DNA of 64,000 nucleotides from Adenophora triphylla var. japonica (taxonomy: Eukaryota > Streptophyta > Magnoliopsida > Asterales > Campanulaceae). A program made the translations under genes and the position numbers. The stretch is from assembly GCA_022495995.1 (NCBI GenBank), contig JAFEMH010001233.1, positions 248,001 through 312,000 on the forward strand, in the 5' to 3' direction. The notes below the pieces were generated by a model. That model did not search any database. It had not been told where the DNA came from and saw only the letters and a list, made by a program, of their open reading frames with translations. This document shows, in pieces, positions 23,301 through 35,293 of the stretch; position 1 is the stretch's first letter; each line of letters opens with the position of its first letter.

Positions 23301-26300
23301 AGCTCTTGTCATTAGAAGCCAATTTATGTATTAAGCATCTTCAAGATGAAACACAACTGAATGAAAATAATATAAACTCAATATTTTGCACACACAGATA
23401 CATTTGCTGAGGGAATGGATCAAGTTAGAGATTCTTCTAACAGCCAAAGAAAATAACCAAATGAAAAGAAAACACGCTCTAAAGTTAATGATCCCATTTG
23501 CACGTTGAAAAGCGTTATTTAGCAGCCATTTTAGAGAGATCAAAGTATATTCAAGGCAGCAGCTATATATAGATGAGGAATTGATTTACAATAGAAGAGA
23601 CATAGGGCAGCTGTTGGTAGCATATAAAGATCAACAACAGAAGTGCAAATTTGCAATAAAAAGATTACCAACAAAAAAGATATTTCCATACGAAAGTGTT
23701 TTCAATAACATTCACATTGCATTAAAAAAACTATGTAGATCCAATCAGTTATGCTATAGGGGTGTTGGGGGAGTATTTCCAAGGGAATTTGACTCGTAAG
23801 TTCCTTTTGGAGCAAATCACTTCCCCTCAAGTTCTTCATTAAATTAAATGCCCCACAAGTTCTTATTCAGTAATATACTCCCTTCGTCTCACGTGAGTGG
23901 AGACCAAAAAATTGGGCACAAGAATTAAGGAAAAGTATGAGAGAGAATTAGTGGGAGGAGGTATTTGTGAGTATGAAAATTAAAATAAGAGAGAGAATGA
24001 GTGGGAGGAATAGTAAATTGATTGGTGTGGTGAGTATAAAAGTAAAGTAGGAGAGAGAGCAAGTGGGAAGAATAGTGTAAAAACTGACACTTTGAGCAGT
24101 CTCCACTCACGTGGGACGGATGAAAAAGAAAATAAGTCCCCACTCACGTGGGACGGAGGGAGTATTATATTGCATGCAATATGAAATAATTAAAAATTAT
24201 GATACAGGATCATCAATATTGCCGCCTGCCACCACCACCGCTGGCCTCCACCGGAAATTGGAGGCCGGCCGCGGAAACCAGTCGCCGCCTGCCACCATCC
24301 ATGCGGTATTATATTTAGCTATGCAGTATTATATACTGTCATGTGATACAGTATGTTACAGAATAATACAACATGAATAATATAGCATGGGAAGGAACTT
24401 ATGAGGCATTATGATACTTTTTAGAACTTATGGGGCATTCTTCATATTTCCACAGGTTCTCTCAGCATTTTCACATTAGCTCATGGAGAGGTCACAAGTC
24501 ACCAGTTTCGAAAGATATTCTGGCCAGATAAAATAAAATCTTATGAGCATGTCATTTTGAAAACTTTGATGGAGTATGCTACAAAACATACAAAATAAAT
24601 CTCTCAGCATATCTTTTGAAAGTAAACACACTGTATATGCTCTGTCAGATTGACAAATATCGTTATTACCTCCCCATGTTTATCCCGAGAAATGTTTCCA
24701 GTCTGTCTCTGGATTGTAACAGCTTGAGTCTTCCCAAACGGAAATCCCAAGTCTGCCTACATTCATCATCTTCTGATTCAGAGAACATGTAGTGGTTTGT
24801 AAGCCGGAGCCCACAGGCAAGCAAAGCCCTCACTGCCTCTTCTGTTGGTACAACTCTGTTGACACACTCGGAAAGTACAAAAGCCTCATCCTTGATAGTC
24901 AATAGTAACTTATTTATTTCCCCCAGTCCTTGGACAGAATGCAGCCATTGTGCCTTCAACACTTCATCTCTGTCTAATCCATGGCGATCAGCAAAGTTGA
25001 GGGCAGCCTGATACTTTTGACTGCCTATTAATACATCATACATTTCAGACACGGTTCTTCCTGAAAATGATATCAAACTCCAGTGAAGTTTAGCATCATC
25101 AAACTGCTTAAATTTTTCAACAGTTACCGACTCCGTTAGAAGTATATCTGATGATTGGCAACTTTCCTCAGATGATACACTCTCTAAAAGGAAAAGGAGT
25201 CTTGTGCAATGCTGCACTCGCTCTAAAATGGGAATGGAGTAAACAGGATCAGTCTCCAAAAGCTTAAGACCATTAACTACATCAAGCATGTAGATGCTGC
25301 CATTCCTATTAGCAATGGTAAGGATATGGTCGGACCACCAAGTAAAATCAACTATGTTGTTCAACGATTGCCTCTCTTTAGTCGACATGTTGCTTCCCTG
25401 TGATTCATATTTTCCTTCAGATAATAGTTGTGAAACAGATGACTGTTCTTCATCCATCTTAAAAGTTACTAAGCGTCCTCTCAAATCCAGAGTAGCAACA
25501 AATTTACCTTGCGGTGAGATTAGTGTCTTTGGAAATGTTAATGGACCTACATAGCCTTTCGGTTTGGAATACAAACCTTCAAACTGGGTAGAAATTACTG
25601 GTTTCAAGTTTAACTCCGTAGTCCTTTTCCAAATAGAAAGACTATATACTCCTGGAAAAAGAGAAAACAACAAAAAGAAATGAGAAGTTTATCAGCACTG
25701 AGAAAGAAGAGAATCTCTTCCTGATGAAATAAAACGGCTTTGTACAAGAAGGTATCTACTTCCTATTAGAGAGTTACAAGTCTGCTTCCCATGTATCTTT
25801 TGTATGAGAGAATCCAGGAACTAAAACTCAAGAATGATGGTAGAAACATGGCGAGTGTACTTGGCGATTAGATTTCACACATGTTTCTAGCTAATACGAT
25901 CTGTGCATAATTAGAGACTGCGAACTGATTCTGTACTAGGAAATTCTGGGGGTTGATTATCCCTTTTAGAAACAAGAAAATGAAAAAAAAATGTTATTCA
26001 TCATCCTTTCAGTTACTTATTACAGGAAACTCACTAGCGGATTATTAATATCAGATGCCAATTGTAGTCGCAGGAACAAAGGAAAAGGTTTTTGTAGTTA
26101 CAATCTAAGGGTTCCACGCCTAATTATTACTGTAAAATAATGTAGAGATGAAAGAATGAATTGTAGGATGGTACCAGTGGCACTGGTTGATGATATGCTA
26201 GTCGCACCACTGACTACAGCAAACAGTAAACTTTCTGGCAGGTAATCCAAGCAGAACACATTTTGAGGGAATTGATTCTTTAGTATTGACCCACAATTCA

Positions 26301-29300
26301 AGTTGTGTGTTGAAGAAATGGAGGCACTTGGATCCCGACTGATCTCAATATCATGAAGTGAACCATCGGATGTAAGAATGCTGAAGGTGCACCTGAAAAA
26401 TATTTGTGTTTCCTCAAGCACCAATGGAGCAATTTAACAGAGGCAAAAACTACAAGTTTGCAAAACAAACAAAAACTGGAACAGGATACATGTTAAAAGG
26501 GGATTTGAAATAGCGTCTGAAACTTACAAACAAGATTTTTCGGTATCAGTGTCATCCTGAGCAATTAGGCTGATAATCGGTAAAGACCCTTTCAGATGCC
26601 ACTTAGTAATTCTGGTTATCTCTTCACCATTAGCTCTAATAAAATAGACTGTATCAGTATCATCTATGACTCCAAGAGTATCGTGGCTTTCTGACCAGGC
26701 TCCACATATAAAAGTGACAAGAGAGCTGCCTGATTTTACAGCACAAAAATTAGAAGTAGGCTTGACAAATAAGAAGAGATATATCTTTCTTTCTTTTTTT
26801 ATAAGAAAGAACAAATACTCCCTCTGTCCCTTTTAAAACTACACACTTTGGGTTGAGCACAGGGATAGGAAAAGTGTTAATGGGGTAGGTGTTGTGAGTA
26901 TGAAGAGTGAGGTAAGAGAGAGAAATGGGGAAGGGAATAGTAAGTGAAAAGTTGTTGTGAGAGTGAAAGTGGGTCCCATTGATTAATTCATTAAAGAAGT
27001 ATAATAGCGTTTCCATTTTGGGCGTGTGTAATATCCAATGGGACAATCAAAGGGGAAAACAAGTGTAGTTTCAAACGGGCGGAGAGAGTATATATCAACC
27101 AACAAAACTGATGACATGAAGCATGCTCAGCTTCCAACTAATTTCGATTCTAAAACCGTATTGCCAAAAAGCTGAATAGAAATAGAGAGCCTACTCTTCT
27201 AAATGCAGAGTAGCCGATTTAAACACAAAAGATGAAGTGTAATGAGTATATATAGTGATCATTCAGGTCGTGTCTGGAGGTCATTCAAGACGATACCAAC
27301 TGAATAGTAGAACTAAATTTTATTCTGATGATAAACATAGGGGAAAAATAATAAAATATTAGTGTAGTATTCAAAATATTGCAGAGTGTAGCCCCATTGC
27401 ATAGGCACCAAAGAACAGCACCATCTCCACCTTTCTGAAGCCTCTACAGAGCCCCTGAAGAACCAAGGTAATAGACTTGGGGACCGCCCTTACCCATGAC
27501 AAAGATTTCATATCTCTGTAGCCTTATTTTTGGAACTTGATAACTGGTTTTGTTTTAAGATCCAATTTATTTCACGTTTGGATCAAAGCATTTGGTCTAT
27601 TAGTATTATATAAACAATAAGCGATAGATCTTAAATCTCCATTGCTTCTAGGGAAGGTTATAGAGAAAATATACAATTCGCCAATGGGGTAATAGGGTGG
27701 GTATGCGGAGTGAATGAGATCAGAAATGGGCCAAATGGCTATGGGATAGGGCATTTCAGTTCCCAGCCTGCCACTTCACCATTTTTTATCCTGCCATATC
27801 CCACATGCACTAGCATACAAATGGATAATTCCACAAACTCCGCATTGGAATATCTGTGCTTCATAGGAGTAAGTCATGGAGTACCAAAGGCATCAGGAAG
27901 AAATGTCACAAGTAGATAGGATAAGGCTATATTTTGTCCTATGGGGATTATGGAAGCATTACACTACATTCACTGTACCAGTGAGGCAGTGACCACTTTT
28001 TAATTCTTTCTTAGAAAACCCGTGGTGACATAACCCAGCAGTTAAGCAGTGATCTTTGATTAAGAATAGGGTCGATCAATAGCTCCTAACATACTCTTCA
28101 GCTGGAAACATAGACCTGCAAGGTAACAAAACCCTGACACAGCTTGTGTATTAACATTGTCAATGACATTGATGTTACCTACCAGTAAATACGCCACAAG
28201 GCTTTCGGTAATCATCGTCCTTCTTTAAGATTGTTATTTGATTTCCAACCGCTATAGCTACCCGTTCACCTCTTGGAGAGATATACAGTGACGTCCATTT
28301 CTTTAACTTCTGTGGATGCCTGTATTCGCTCCATTTCTCTTTAAGTTGACCAAGACCTTCACAGGAAAGCAAAAATAACAGATCAAAAAGAATCAATTCA
28401 GAAACAAGTGAAATCAACTTACAATAAAGATATGGTAATTGACATAAAACGGAAAGGTGTTTTTTATTTAGATAGGGAGATAAGGAAAAAGATTCTACAA
28501 TAAAATACTCAAAAAGCCACTTTAACCCTCCCAATAATATTAAGAATTCATTCATACCACTTCACTCCATATTTCTCAAGCATAACATTCATTTAAAGAC
28601 AGATGGATAAACTTATCAAAAAAAGGACAGATGGAAAATAGTATCAGAACATCATATGGTCCAGTCGAACAACCCTAGTATGGGCTACACACACCAGAGC
28701 TGAACTTCATCGCCAAGCATATTCTAGTTAAAATTACAAAATCAATCAGGAAAAACTACATGCAACGTTTATTAGCATCAACATCATAATTCAGACCATG
28801 ATTCTGACTTGCATGCCATGAATATCCCTGTATCAATCAATTGACCAAAGTATAACTCTACTAAACTTTCCTTACTTAGGGGTCATCTAGATGAATCTTT
28901 TTTCGCCACTCCAAAGGTACCCCAAAATACACCAGCTCCACATGGTTATTTCTATCTCCAAATCCATATCCTCCATGCACCACTTAAAATAAAAACCTTC
29001 GAGAGTTGCCTTTGCTTTTCACAGTTAATACAAAATATCTCAAAGCACATATTCCCACCAGTAAATTATCCCTCTTGCAACAGAGAATCCTTAACAAAAT
29101 AACCATAGCCTCTTCTTTGACAATTAATTGCAAAATCAACTACACCAAACGTGTCTTGAGATACCCAAATTACCATAATACTGATGCTAATGTACACAAT
29201 TATGCAAATTTAACCTAATAATTTCCTGGGTACAATTGAATATTAAATTTGTAAATGTATTCGAAAAAGTGATGATCAAACTGACCTCGCGTTGAAAGCA

Positions 29301-29534
29301 GAGATAGAAGACTTCCCTTGGTAGCTTCATTTGACTGAAAATTAATCTTGTTAGGGAAGGAAATGACAATTGAAGAACTGATTGGAAATGAACACAAAGA
29401 ATGGACTTGTGTGGGGGTGAGAGAGAGAGAGATGGAACCTGCTGATGTAGTAATGGCGGATAATAAGAGTACGGCCCGGAAGCGTGGTGGCGCGTCTCGA
29501 AGAGAACTTCAGGCGAGCTTACCTCCGCTGCCAT
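15574..29534 (-). CDS. MIP2: MAG2-interacting protein 2 (NBAS/Sec39-type ER tethering subunit)
   Basis: Twelve exons, all with GT-AG borders and consistent phase: 29439-29534, 29286-29334, 28183-28356, 26528-26729, 26175-26392, 24670-25651, 22318-23279, 21920-22002, 20619-20978, 18718-19969, 18331-18596 and 15574-18171. They sum to 7242 nt, 2413 residues, close to plant MIP2. The N-terminus (EVLFETRHHASGPYSYYP, then KKWTSLYISPRGERVAIAVG) belongs to the NBAS-like beta-propeller. From about residue 575 (FSAEDYSKFRTSPINEAAVA) the Sec39-like alpha-solenoid begins. The long C-terminal exon includes an acidic stretch near DKWDEGWDSFEEEESDD. By family knowledge the protein works with MAG2 and MIP1 (Tip20/RINT1 and Dsl1/ZW10 relatives) as the Dsl1-type complex, which captures COPI vesicles at the ER and is needed for export of storage-protein precursors. 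No frame breaks are seen. Introns 3 and 6 carry MITEs. Confidence 0.95.
20341..20369. repeat. AT microsatellite in MIP2 intron 9
   Basis: About 13 AT units in intron 9 (19970-20618). Confidence 0.85.
21664..21690. repeat. GT microsatellite in MIP2 intron 8
   Basis: About 11 TG units in intron 8 (20979-21919). No other feature is seen in that intron. Confidence 0.8.
23765..24440. repeat. Dispersed repeat in MIP2 intron 6, split by a MITE
   Basis: The left part (ggaatttgactcgtaagttc, 23773 onward) and the right part (ttatattgcatgcaat, 24164 onward; then ttatgatactttttagaactt) match 58040-58260 in the same order. That second copy lacks the Stowaway insertion present here. A GC-rich stretch at 24220-24305 (GCCGCCTGCCACCA, twice) is extra in this copy. 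Family not recognised. Confidence 0.75.
23878..24162. mobile_element. Stowaway-like MITE in MIP2 intron 6
   Basis: Inverted termini ctcccttcgtctcacgtgag and cactcacgtgggacggagggag, TA on both sides. It is nested in the dispersed repeat at 23765-24440. Confidence 0.9.
26818..27088. mobile_element. Stowaway-like MITE in MIP2 intron 3
   Basis: Inverted termini ctccctctgtcccttttaaa and aaacgggcggagagag, with TA flanks. It sits about 90 bases inside the 3' end of intron 3 (26730-28182). Confidence 0.85.
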
Positions 29535-29641
29535 GGATATGTGATCTCAACAAATTGAAACTTGGAATTTGTGCCTTTCCCAGGATCTTCAATTTAGAAC
29601 AAAACCCTGAGAAGGAAACGTACACAATTGATCTGCGATTT

Positions 29642-29679
<38 letters not shown>

Positions 29680-30250
29680 GGGTCCGATCAACCGGTTCGA
29701 CCGCTCTTTGTTTCAACTCCGGTTTCGTGAAGCGGATTATCAATAGTATAAATGGTAGCGGTTTTGGCACTGTAGCATGAACAGTTCCAACCGCGGAAAT
29801 GACCATTTTGCCCTCACTATTCACTTTCTTTTCCGTTTTGCCCTTAAAAAAAAAGTTTTTTTTTTTTTTAATCATCAATTCGCAGCTCAATCGCAAAATT
29901 GACAGTAAAAAAGTATGGAAATAGAGAATACATAGAAAAACTGCTAATATCTTCCGACGGTCAAAGAAAAACGAACAATGAATCTATACACATAAACCTA
30001 GAACGATGCAAGGAACAGATCGCGAAAGTCATGGTTGCTTGATGATAGAGAAGATGAAAACTAACCGGACGGACGGTCGGAGAGGCGAAGGTTAACCGGC
30101 GGCGTTGGACTTTGAGATCCACCAAGGGGCGAGGAGAGGAGTGTGTTTGGCAGATGATTTGCTAAAAATGAGATCGTTTCCACAGACTCCACGTACTGAT
30201 GAACATTTTTGTGTTGGGCTTTTTGAAAATGGGCTTTTGGCCCAACCAAT
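29335..30250 (-). promoter_or_regulatory. MIP2 5' UTR and likely promoter
   Basis: Upstream of the ATG (29534) is a leader with a CT/CA-rich tract (29642-29681). A further probable 5' UTR exon ends near 30066 at a ccg|gttagt donor; acceptors near 29612 (ctcag) or 29633 (gcag) could join it to the coding exon. At 30214-30245 the DNA holds TTGGGCT, TGGGCTT and TTGGCCCAA. These are site II-type TGGGC/GGCCCA motifs common in promoters of widely expressed plant genes. Start sites are inferred, not seen. The Helitron-like 5' end at 29740 would lie in the leader intron. Confidence 0.5.
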
Positions 30251-30375
30251 ACTTTGACTGGGTATTAGTCTTTAGATTAGAATTACATTAAAACCATTAC
30301 CATTTTGTTTGAACAAAGCTTAAGCTTAGATATAAATTAAAAAAAAAATCACGTGGCCTTGGATACGGGTGCTTT
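29740..30375 (+). mobile_element. Possible Helitron-like termini bracketing the MIP2 leader
   Basis: The start (TCAATAGTATAAATGG after an A) and following text (CCATTTTGCCCTCACTATTC, then an A/T homopolymer) match the copies at 31540 and 47550. A degenerate 3' hairpin (CGTGGCCTTGGATACGGG) lies at 30353-30370, followed by CTAC where CTAG is expected. Between them lies unique sequence with the MIP2 promoter motifs. It is either one element carrying host DNA or a 5' fragment plus the remains of another copy. Confidence 0.45.
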
Positions 30376-30533
30376 GCTACAGTAGTGTGAATAGTGCCAT
30401 CTGCCGAGATTACCATTTTGCCCTCACTATTTTGTCCCTTTTCCATTTTGCCCTTAAAAAAATTTTTTTTTTTTTAAACAAAAAAATAAAAAAAAAAAAA
30501 CAAAACGTGGCCTTGGACACGGGCTTACTCTAG
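30376..30533 (+). mobile_element. Non-autonomous Helitron, 3' portion
   Basis: Family text (TACCATTTTGCCCTCACTAT), an A/T homopolymer, then the hairpin CGTGGCCTTGGACACGGG and a terminal CTAG followed by T. This matches the Helitron 3' rule (hairpin a few bases before CTRR, insertion before T). The 5' end is not intact. Confidence 0.65.
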
Positions 30534-30536
30534 TTA

Positions 30537-31203
30537 GACTATGTTCATCAGCAACTCTTTACAACCCAACCCAACAATTAAATATTATTTCTCTCTCTTT
30601 CATCTATCCAATTTACATCTACAATCCAACCTTTTTTTTTTATCCTCCATTAGCAACCCAATCCAACCCAATCTAATTCATAATATCTCTTTAAATTATC
30701 TTTTATTTAATTTATCATATATTATCAATATTCAATTTATATTATTTTTCTAATTTGATAATAAATCAATAAAAATATATCTAACTATTAAATTTATAAT
30801 AATCGCAAAAAAAAATCACTTAATAAAAGTTGGACCAAGAAATGATTTTTTAGAGTTAGAAAGAGAGTATTTGAGATTGTGTCTAAAAAATCCCAAACTA
30901 GTCTCTATTTATAGAGGATGAAAAATAAAAAAATTTGGTGTTTTTTTTTTCATAAAAAATATATTCATTTACAATTATTTTAGATATATATTAAAAAGGA
31001 TAATTAAAAATATTTTTGCTCCAATCATGTTGTGACATGTGTCTCACTTTGAATGGAAAGGGGAAGAACCGGCGTGAGGCGTCTGACAGTAATGGGTTGG
31101 CATGGTTCGTTGGTTTGTTTTTCATTTTACATTTTTTTTAATTTTCTTTTTTTGTCTCTTATGCCCAACCCAACCCAAAGTTTGCTGATTGATGGAAGTA
31201 GTC
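30537..31203. mobile_element. PIF/Harbinger-like MITE (667 bp)
   Basis: The left terminus GACTATGTTCATCAGCAA and the inverse of the right terminus GACTACTTCCATCAATCAGC agree closely, followed by shared CAACCCAACCC. TTA is duplicated on both sides. The inside is AT-rich and non-coding. TTA duplication and size point to Harbinger/Tourist-type elements. Confidence 0.75.
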
Positions 31204-31261
31204 TTAGTCAAAAAAATTCTTGAGAAAACGTATTATATTTTTCCCCATCTATATCTATATA

Positions 31262-31538
31262 CTCCCTCCGTCCCATAACAAGCGACGTAGTTACTGTTCT
31301 GCACGGGAATTAAGGAAAAAATGAAAAGGTTGATGTGTTGTGAGTGTAGATAGTTGAGTAGGAGAGAGAATGAGTGGAGAGAATAGTAAATTATAATGGT
31401 GTTGTGAGTATTATAATAATGTAGGAGAGAGAATGAGTGGAGGAAATATTAAAGATTCTTTTCCATTTTAGGAAGTGTGACTTATCGGTGGAACGTCCAA
31501 AATGGCAAAGTGTGTCACTTGTTATGGGACGGAGGGAG
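31262..31538. mobile_element. Stowaway-like MITE
   Basis: Termini ctccctccgtcccataacaa and ttgttatgggacggagggag, TA on both sides. Confidence 0.92.
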
Positions 31539-31539
31539 T

Positions 31540-31715
31540 ATAGTATAAATGGGAGAGGGGTGTGAACAGTGGTATGAATAGTTTCATTTGTCAAAATTCT
31601 CATTTTGCCCTCACTATTTTGTCTCTTTCCCATTTTGTCCTTAAAAAAAATTAAATTTAAAAAAAAAATTAAAAAAAAAAAAATTCCCGTGGCCTTGGAC
31701 ACGGGCATGTACTAG
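31540..31715 (+). mobile_element. Non-autonomous Helitron
   Basis: Starts with tagtataaatgggag directly against the preceding MITE. It contains TTTTGCCCTCACTATTTTGT, an A-rich stretch, the hairpin CCCGTGGCCTTGGACACGGG and a terminal CTAG before T. The exact 5' base is obscured by the MITE junction. Confidence 0.7.
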
Positions 31716-31719
31716 TATA

Positions 31720-32008
31720 CTCCCTCCGTCCCACTCTAAGTGTCACTTTTTATCCAAAATGTCGTCCCGTTTGAAGTGTCACCTTTCCTAAAAAGGAAAT
31801 GTTTTATTAATATTCTATTATCACATTCACTATTCCCTCCACTAATTCTCTCTCCTCTACACTCACAATACTTTTTAAATTCACTATTTTCTCCACTAAT
31901 TCTCCCTCCTATTTTCAAATTACACTCACAACATTTTTTTTTTCCCCTTTTTTCCTTAATTTGCGTGCCACCCCTAAAAGGGTGACACTCTTGGTGGGAT
32001 GGAGGGAG
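31720..32008. mobile_element. Stowaway-like MITE
   Basis: Termini tccctccgtcccactctaag and cttggtgggatggaggga, TA flanks. It lies five bases from the Helitron end. Confidence 0.9.
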
Positions 32009-32018
32009 TATTATATAG

Positions 32019-32736
32019 GAGAGTCTAATGCTATTCATACAGTTGGCCACATGGAATTATGACGTGAAATTTCATGTGGCATTATTCTATTATCCTATCG
32101 GCTTGAACACTTAAAAAAAATGAGTTTTATGTGTATTTAGCTAGCACTATTTTCTCCTAACATGATAAAAATCTATTTTAAAATTATTTAAGAACCTAAT
32201 GTAAATTGTTGAAATTTTAAATTTTGTATATATTGCATTAGAGGATAATATGCCAAGGGATTAAGTTGAATTTTTTACTTCTAATGATGAATTTTTATAT
32301 TCAACTGATGATATGGGGAAATTGATTCCAGCAATGGCTTTGGTGGAAGAAATGGTAAGCTTTGCTTTTTCACTTTTTCACTATAAATTTATAATTATTT
32401 TTTATGTGTTAATCAATTTTAATTCTTTGAATGGATTTATTTGAATAAATCAAGGTTAATACAAACACTTTTCTTTAATTTTCTTTTGATAGAGTGTATT
32501 TTATTTTATTTTTAATTTTTTGGCATTTAATGTTGATTGAAAGATTTGAAAAATAATGGAGTATTATTTAATGGATAAATTAAATTGTTATTTATATGAA
32601 AGCACGTACTATCATGCTCTCAGTCATTGTATTTTTATAATTTTTATTCATCAAATAACAAAATTTGCAACTACTACTCCACTATACATCCCTAAATTAA
32701 ATTATTATTTTTTTCAAATTATTTGTTAAAATCAAT

Positions 32737-32772
<36 letters not shown>

Positions 32773-33371
32773 TTTTGATGCAATATTGTGAATTCATAAG
32801 GTAAGTTATGTAGTAAAATATTTTTTTTACTAAAACGGAAGAAACTTAATATCTTTATTTTTAACAATAAAATTTAAAAATAAGAGAATTTTATTTGTGT
32901 TTAATAATTAATAACCATTTCTAGGAAAAACAAATCCTAAAATAAATGATATTATTGCAAAATACTTAATCCACAAATGTTTTGTTTTTATCAAAACAAT
33001 TTCACCATTCATTCAGTACTTGCAAATTTTACATTTATTTTAAATAAGTGATTGAAAAAAAAAATTAATGACAACAAAATGGTTGCAAGAGTTTAAGTAG
33101 TTATTACATTAATATTATTTTTTTTTATTTATTAAATATTACCAAACAAAAAATAAAGGTGATTGATTTGAATAAGATTTTTAAGAAGATTTTTTTTTTT
33201 GCCACCGCCTATAATAATTCCTGAATTTGTCACTGGGTATAAAATATTAATTAAATAGTTGTTGTGAGTATAATATTTGGGTCATATTGAATAAAAATAT
33301 TATAACATTTTTATTTTTGAAAGTGTTTATAGTGAGACGTCATAAATATAAATATAAATGACAATTGTATA
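32019..33371. repeat. 1.35 kb direct repeat, copy 1
   Basis: From gagagtctaatgctattcat to aaatgacaattgtata, this segment is colinear with 35301-37105, with scattered substitutions and small indels. It is AT-rich with no coding frame. A short AT microsatellite of about 14 units is at 32743-32770. No recognised termini, so the family is unknown. Confidence 0.85.
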
Positions 33372-33388
33372 ATCTATATATATTATAT

Positions 33389-35293
33389 TGACGCAGTACG
33401 AAAGCAATATTCGTAAATAGCAAACGCTAAACACAAGAGTTCACCAGCAATGAACCCTGGAAAGCAATAAACTGGAATCCACTAGGAAATAAGAGAAAGC
33501 CCTTGAAATTTTATGATCAAAACTGTCTTATTCTCCAGCCATAAAGATGTTTAAATACTCTCTTTAAACCCTAAAACGAAATAATAAAACAAAGACCAAA
33601 ATACCCCAACTCAAAGTTTCAAATAACAGAAAAAAATGAAATAAGGAAACAGTCATCCCGTCAATGAGGCGCCCGCCTGGGAAGAGTCAGGCGCCCGCCT
33701 GGACGCCAATAACTGGTGGGTTGTTGATGCCACGGTGAGGCGCTCGCCTGGGAAGGATCAGGCGCCCGCCTGGACTCCAGTAGCTGGTGGCTGGTTGATC
33801 CCACGGTGAGGCGCTCGCCTGGGCTGGCCTGAGGCTACCGCTTGGACGCCAGTAGAATCACGCCTGTTGAGGCTCTGGGAGGCGGCCGCCTGGTGGTTGT
33901 TGAGGCGTGCGCTTGGGTACACAGCGGGGCATGGATTCTGTTTTTGTGATGATGGATCGGTTTTCCAAAATGTCCCATTTTATTGCTTGCAAGAAGACGG
34001 CGGATGCATCTAATATTGCAAAATTGTTTTTTAGAGAGATTGTGCGACTTCATGGAGTTCCTAAGTCTATTATCTCGGACAGGGATACCAAATTCCTGAG
34101 TCATTTCTGGATTACTTTGTGGCGTATATTCGGCACTTCGCTGAATAGGAGTTCTACAGCACATCCGCAGACGGACGGACAAACAGAGGTTACTAACAGG
34201 ACATTAGGTAATATGATTAGAAGTGTTTGTGCATGCCAAAGCAAATGGGATTTAGCTTTCACACAAAGTGGAGTTTGCTTTATAACAAATAAGCAAGATT
34301 CTTGGCTACAGGGAAATCACCTTTTTCCTTGGTTTATACGTCTGTTCCTAGGCATGTGGTGGATCCGATACCGTTACCTACTGGTCGTGGTGTGAGTCAA
34401 GCTGCTGAAAATATGGCCAAGGATGTGCAAGCCGTCAAGGAAGCTGTCAAAGCTAAGCTAGAGGCTACAGGGTTGAAAAATAAGGCGGTTGCTGACAAAA
34501 AGAAGCGGGAGAAGGTTTTCGCATTTGGGGAAGATGTCATGGTGTTCCTGTGGAAGGAGCGTTTTCCTGTAGGTACTTACAAGAAGCTGCAACCTCGCAA
34601 GTATGGACCTTTCAAGGTGACCAGAAAAATTAATGATAATGCTTATGTGGTGGCTCTTCCCGATGATTTGAACATTTATAATACGTTCAATGTTGCTGAT
34701 ATTTATGAGTACCACGCGGATGGAGTTCTTTATCCCGATATGAACTCGGGGTCGAGTTCTTTAGAGGTGGAGGAGACTGATGTAGGAGACTGTAGCCCAG
34801 GCGCACGCCTCAATGACCACCAAGCGGCCACCTCCCGGAGCCTAAACAGGAGTGATTCTACTGGCGTCCAGGCGGCAGCCTCAGGCCAGCCCAATCGAGT
34901 GACTCACCGTTGGATCAACCAGCCACCAGCTACTGGAGTCCAGGCGGGCGCCTGATCCTTCCCAAGCGAGCGCCTCATCGTGGCATCAACAACCCACCAG
35001 TTTCAGGCGCCCGCCTCATTGACGGGATGACTGTTTCCTTATTTTGTTTTTTTCTGTTATTTGGAACTTTGAGTTGGGGTATTTTGGTCTTTGTTTTATT
35101 ATTTCGTTTTAGGGTTTAAAGGGAGCATTTAAACATCTTAATGGCTGGGAAATAAGGAAGTTTTGATCATAAAATTTCAAGGGTTTTCTCTTATTTCCTG
35201 GTGAATTCCAGTTATTGCTTTATAGGGTTCATTGTTGGTGAACTCTTGTGTTTAGCGTTTGTTATTCACGAATATTGCTTCTGTACTGCGTCA
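33389..35293 (+). mobile_element. Palindromic Ty3/gypsy-derived element
   Basis: Two inverted arms (33389-about 33920 and about 34790-35293) are near reverse complements over about 500 bp, starting TGACGCAGTA and ending TACTGCGTCA. The five bases TATAT occur on both sides, though the surroundings are AT-rich. The right arm contains the end of the integrase frame, the 3' non-coding region and LTR-like sequence. The left arm is the same sequence inverted. Both outer ends are therefore the same LTR-type end. The arms carry repeated AGGCGCCCGCCTGG motifs. The core is the integrase fragment at 33930-34955. Confidence 0.8.
33930..34955 (+). pseudogene. Ty3/gypsy integrase and C-terminal domain, frameshifted
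   Basis: The first frame reads [20 protein letters not shown], then [20 protein letters not shown] and [17 protein letters not shown]. These are the integrase core, with the second catalytic Asp in SDRD and the Glu in GQTE. A frameshift lies near 34250-34300. The second frame continues [20 protein letters not shown] and ends in a chromo-like or SH3-like tail ([20 protein letters not shown], then FNVADIYEY). The last 50 or so residues are encoded in the right inverted arm and are proline- and alanine-rich. No reverse transcriptase, RNase H or gag is present, so the copy cannot move by itself. Confidence 0.9.

Noticed and set aside
30061..30249. 62-codon minus-strand frame as a small gene
   Set aside because: It overlaps the probable MIP2 promoter and leader, with no family match; better explained as untranslated leader.
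33835..34182. 115-codon minus-strand frame
   Set aside because: It is antisense to the integrase core.
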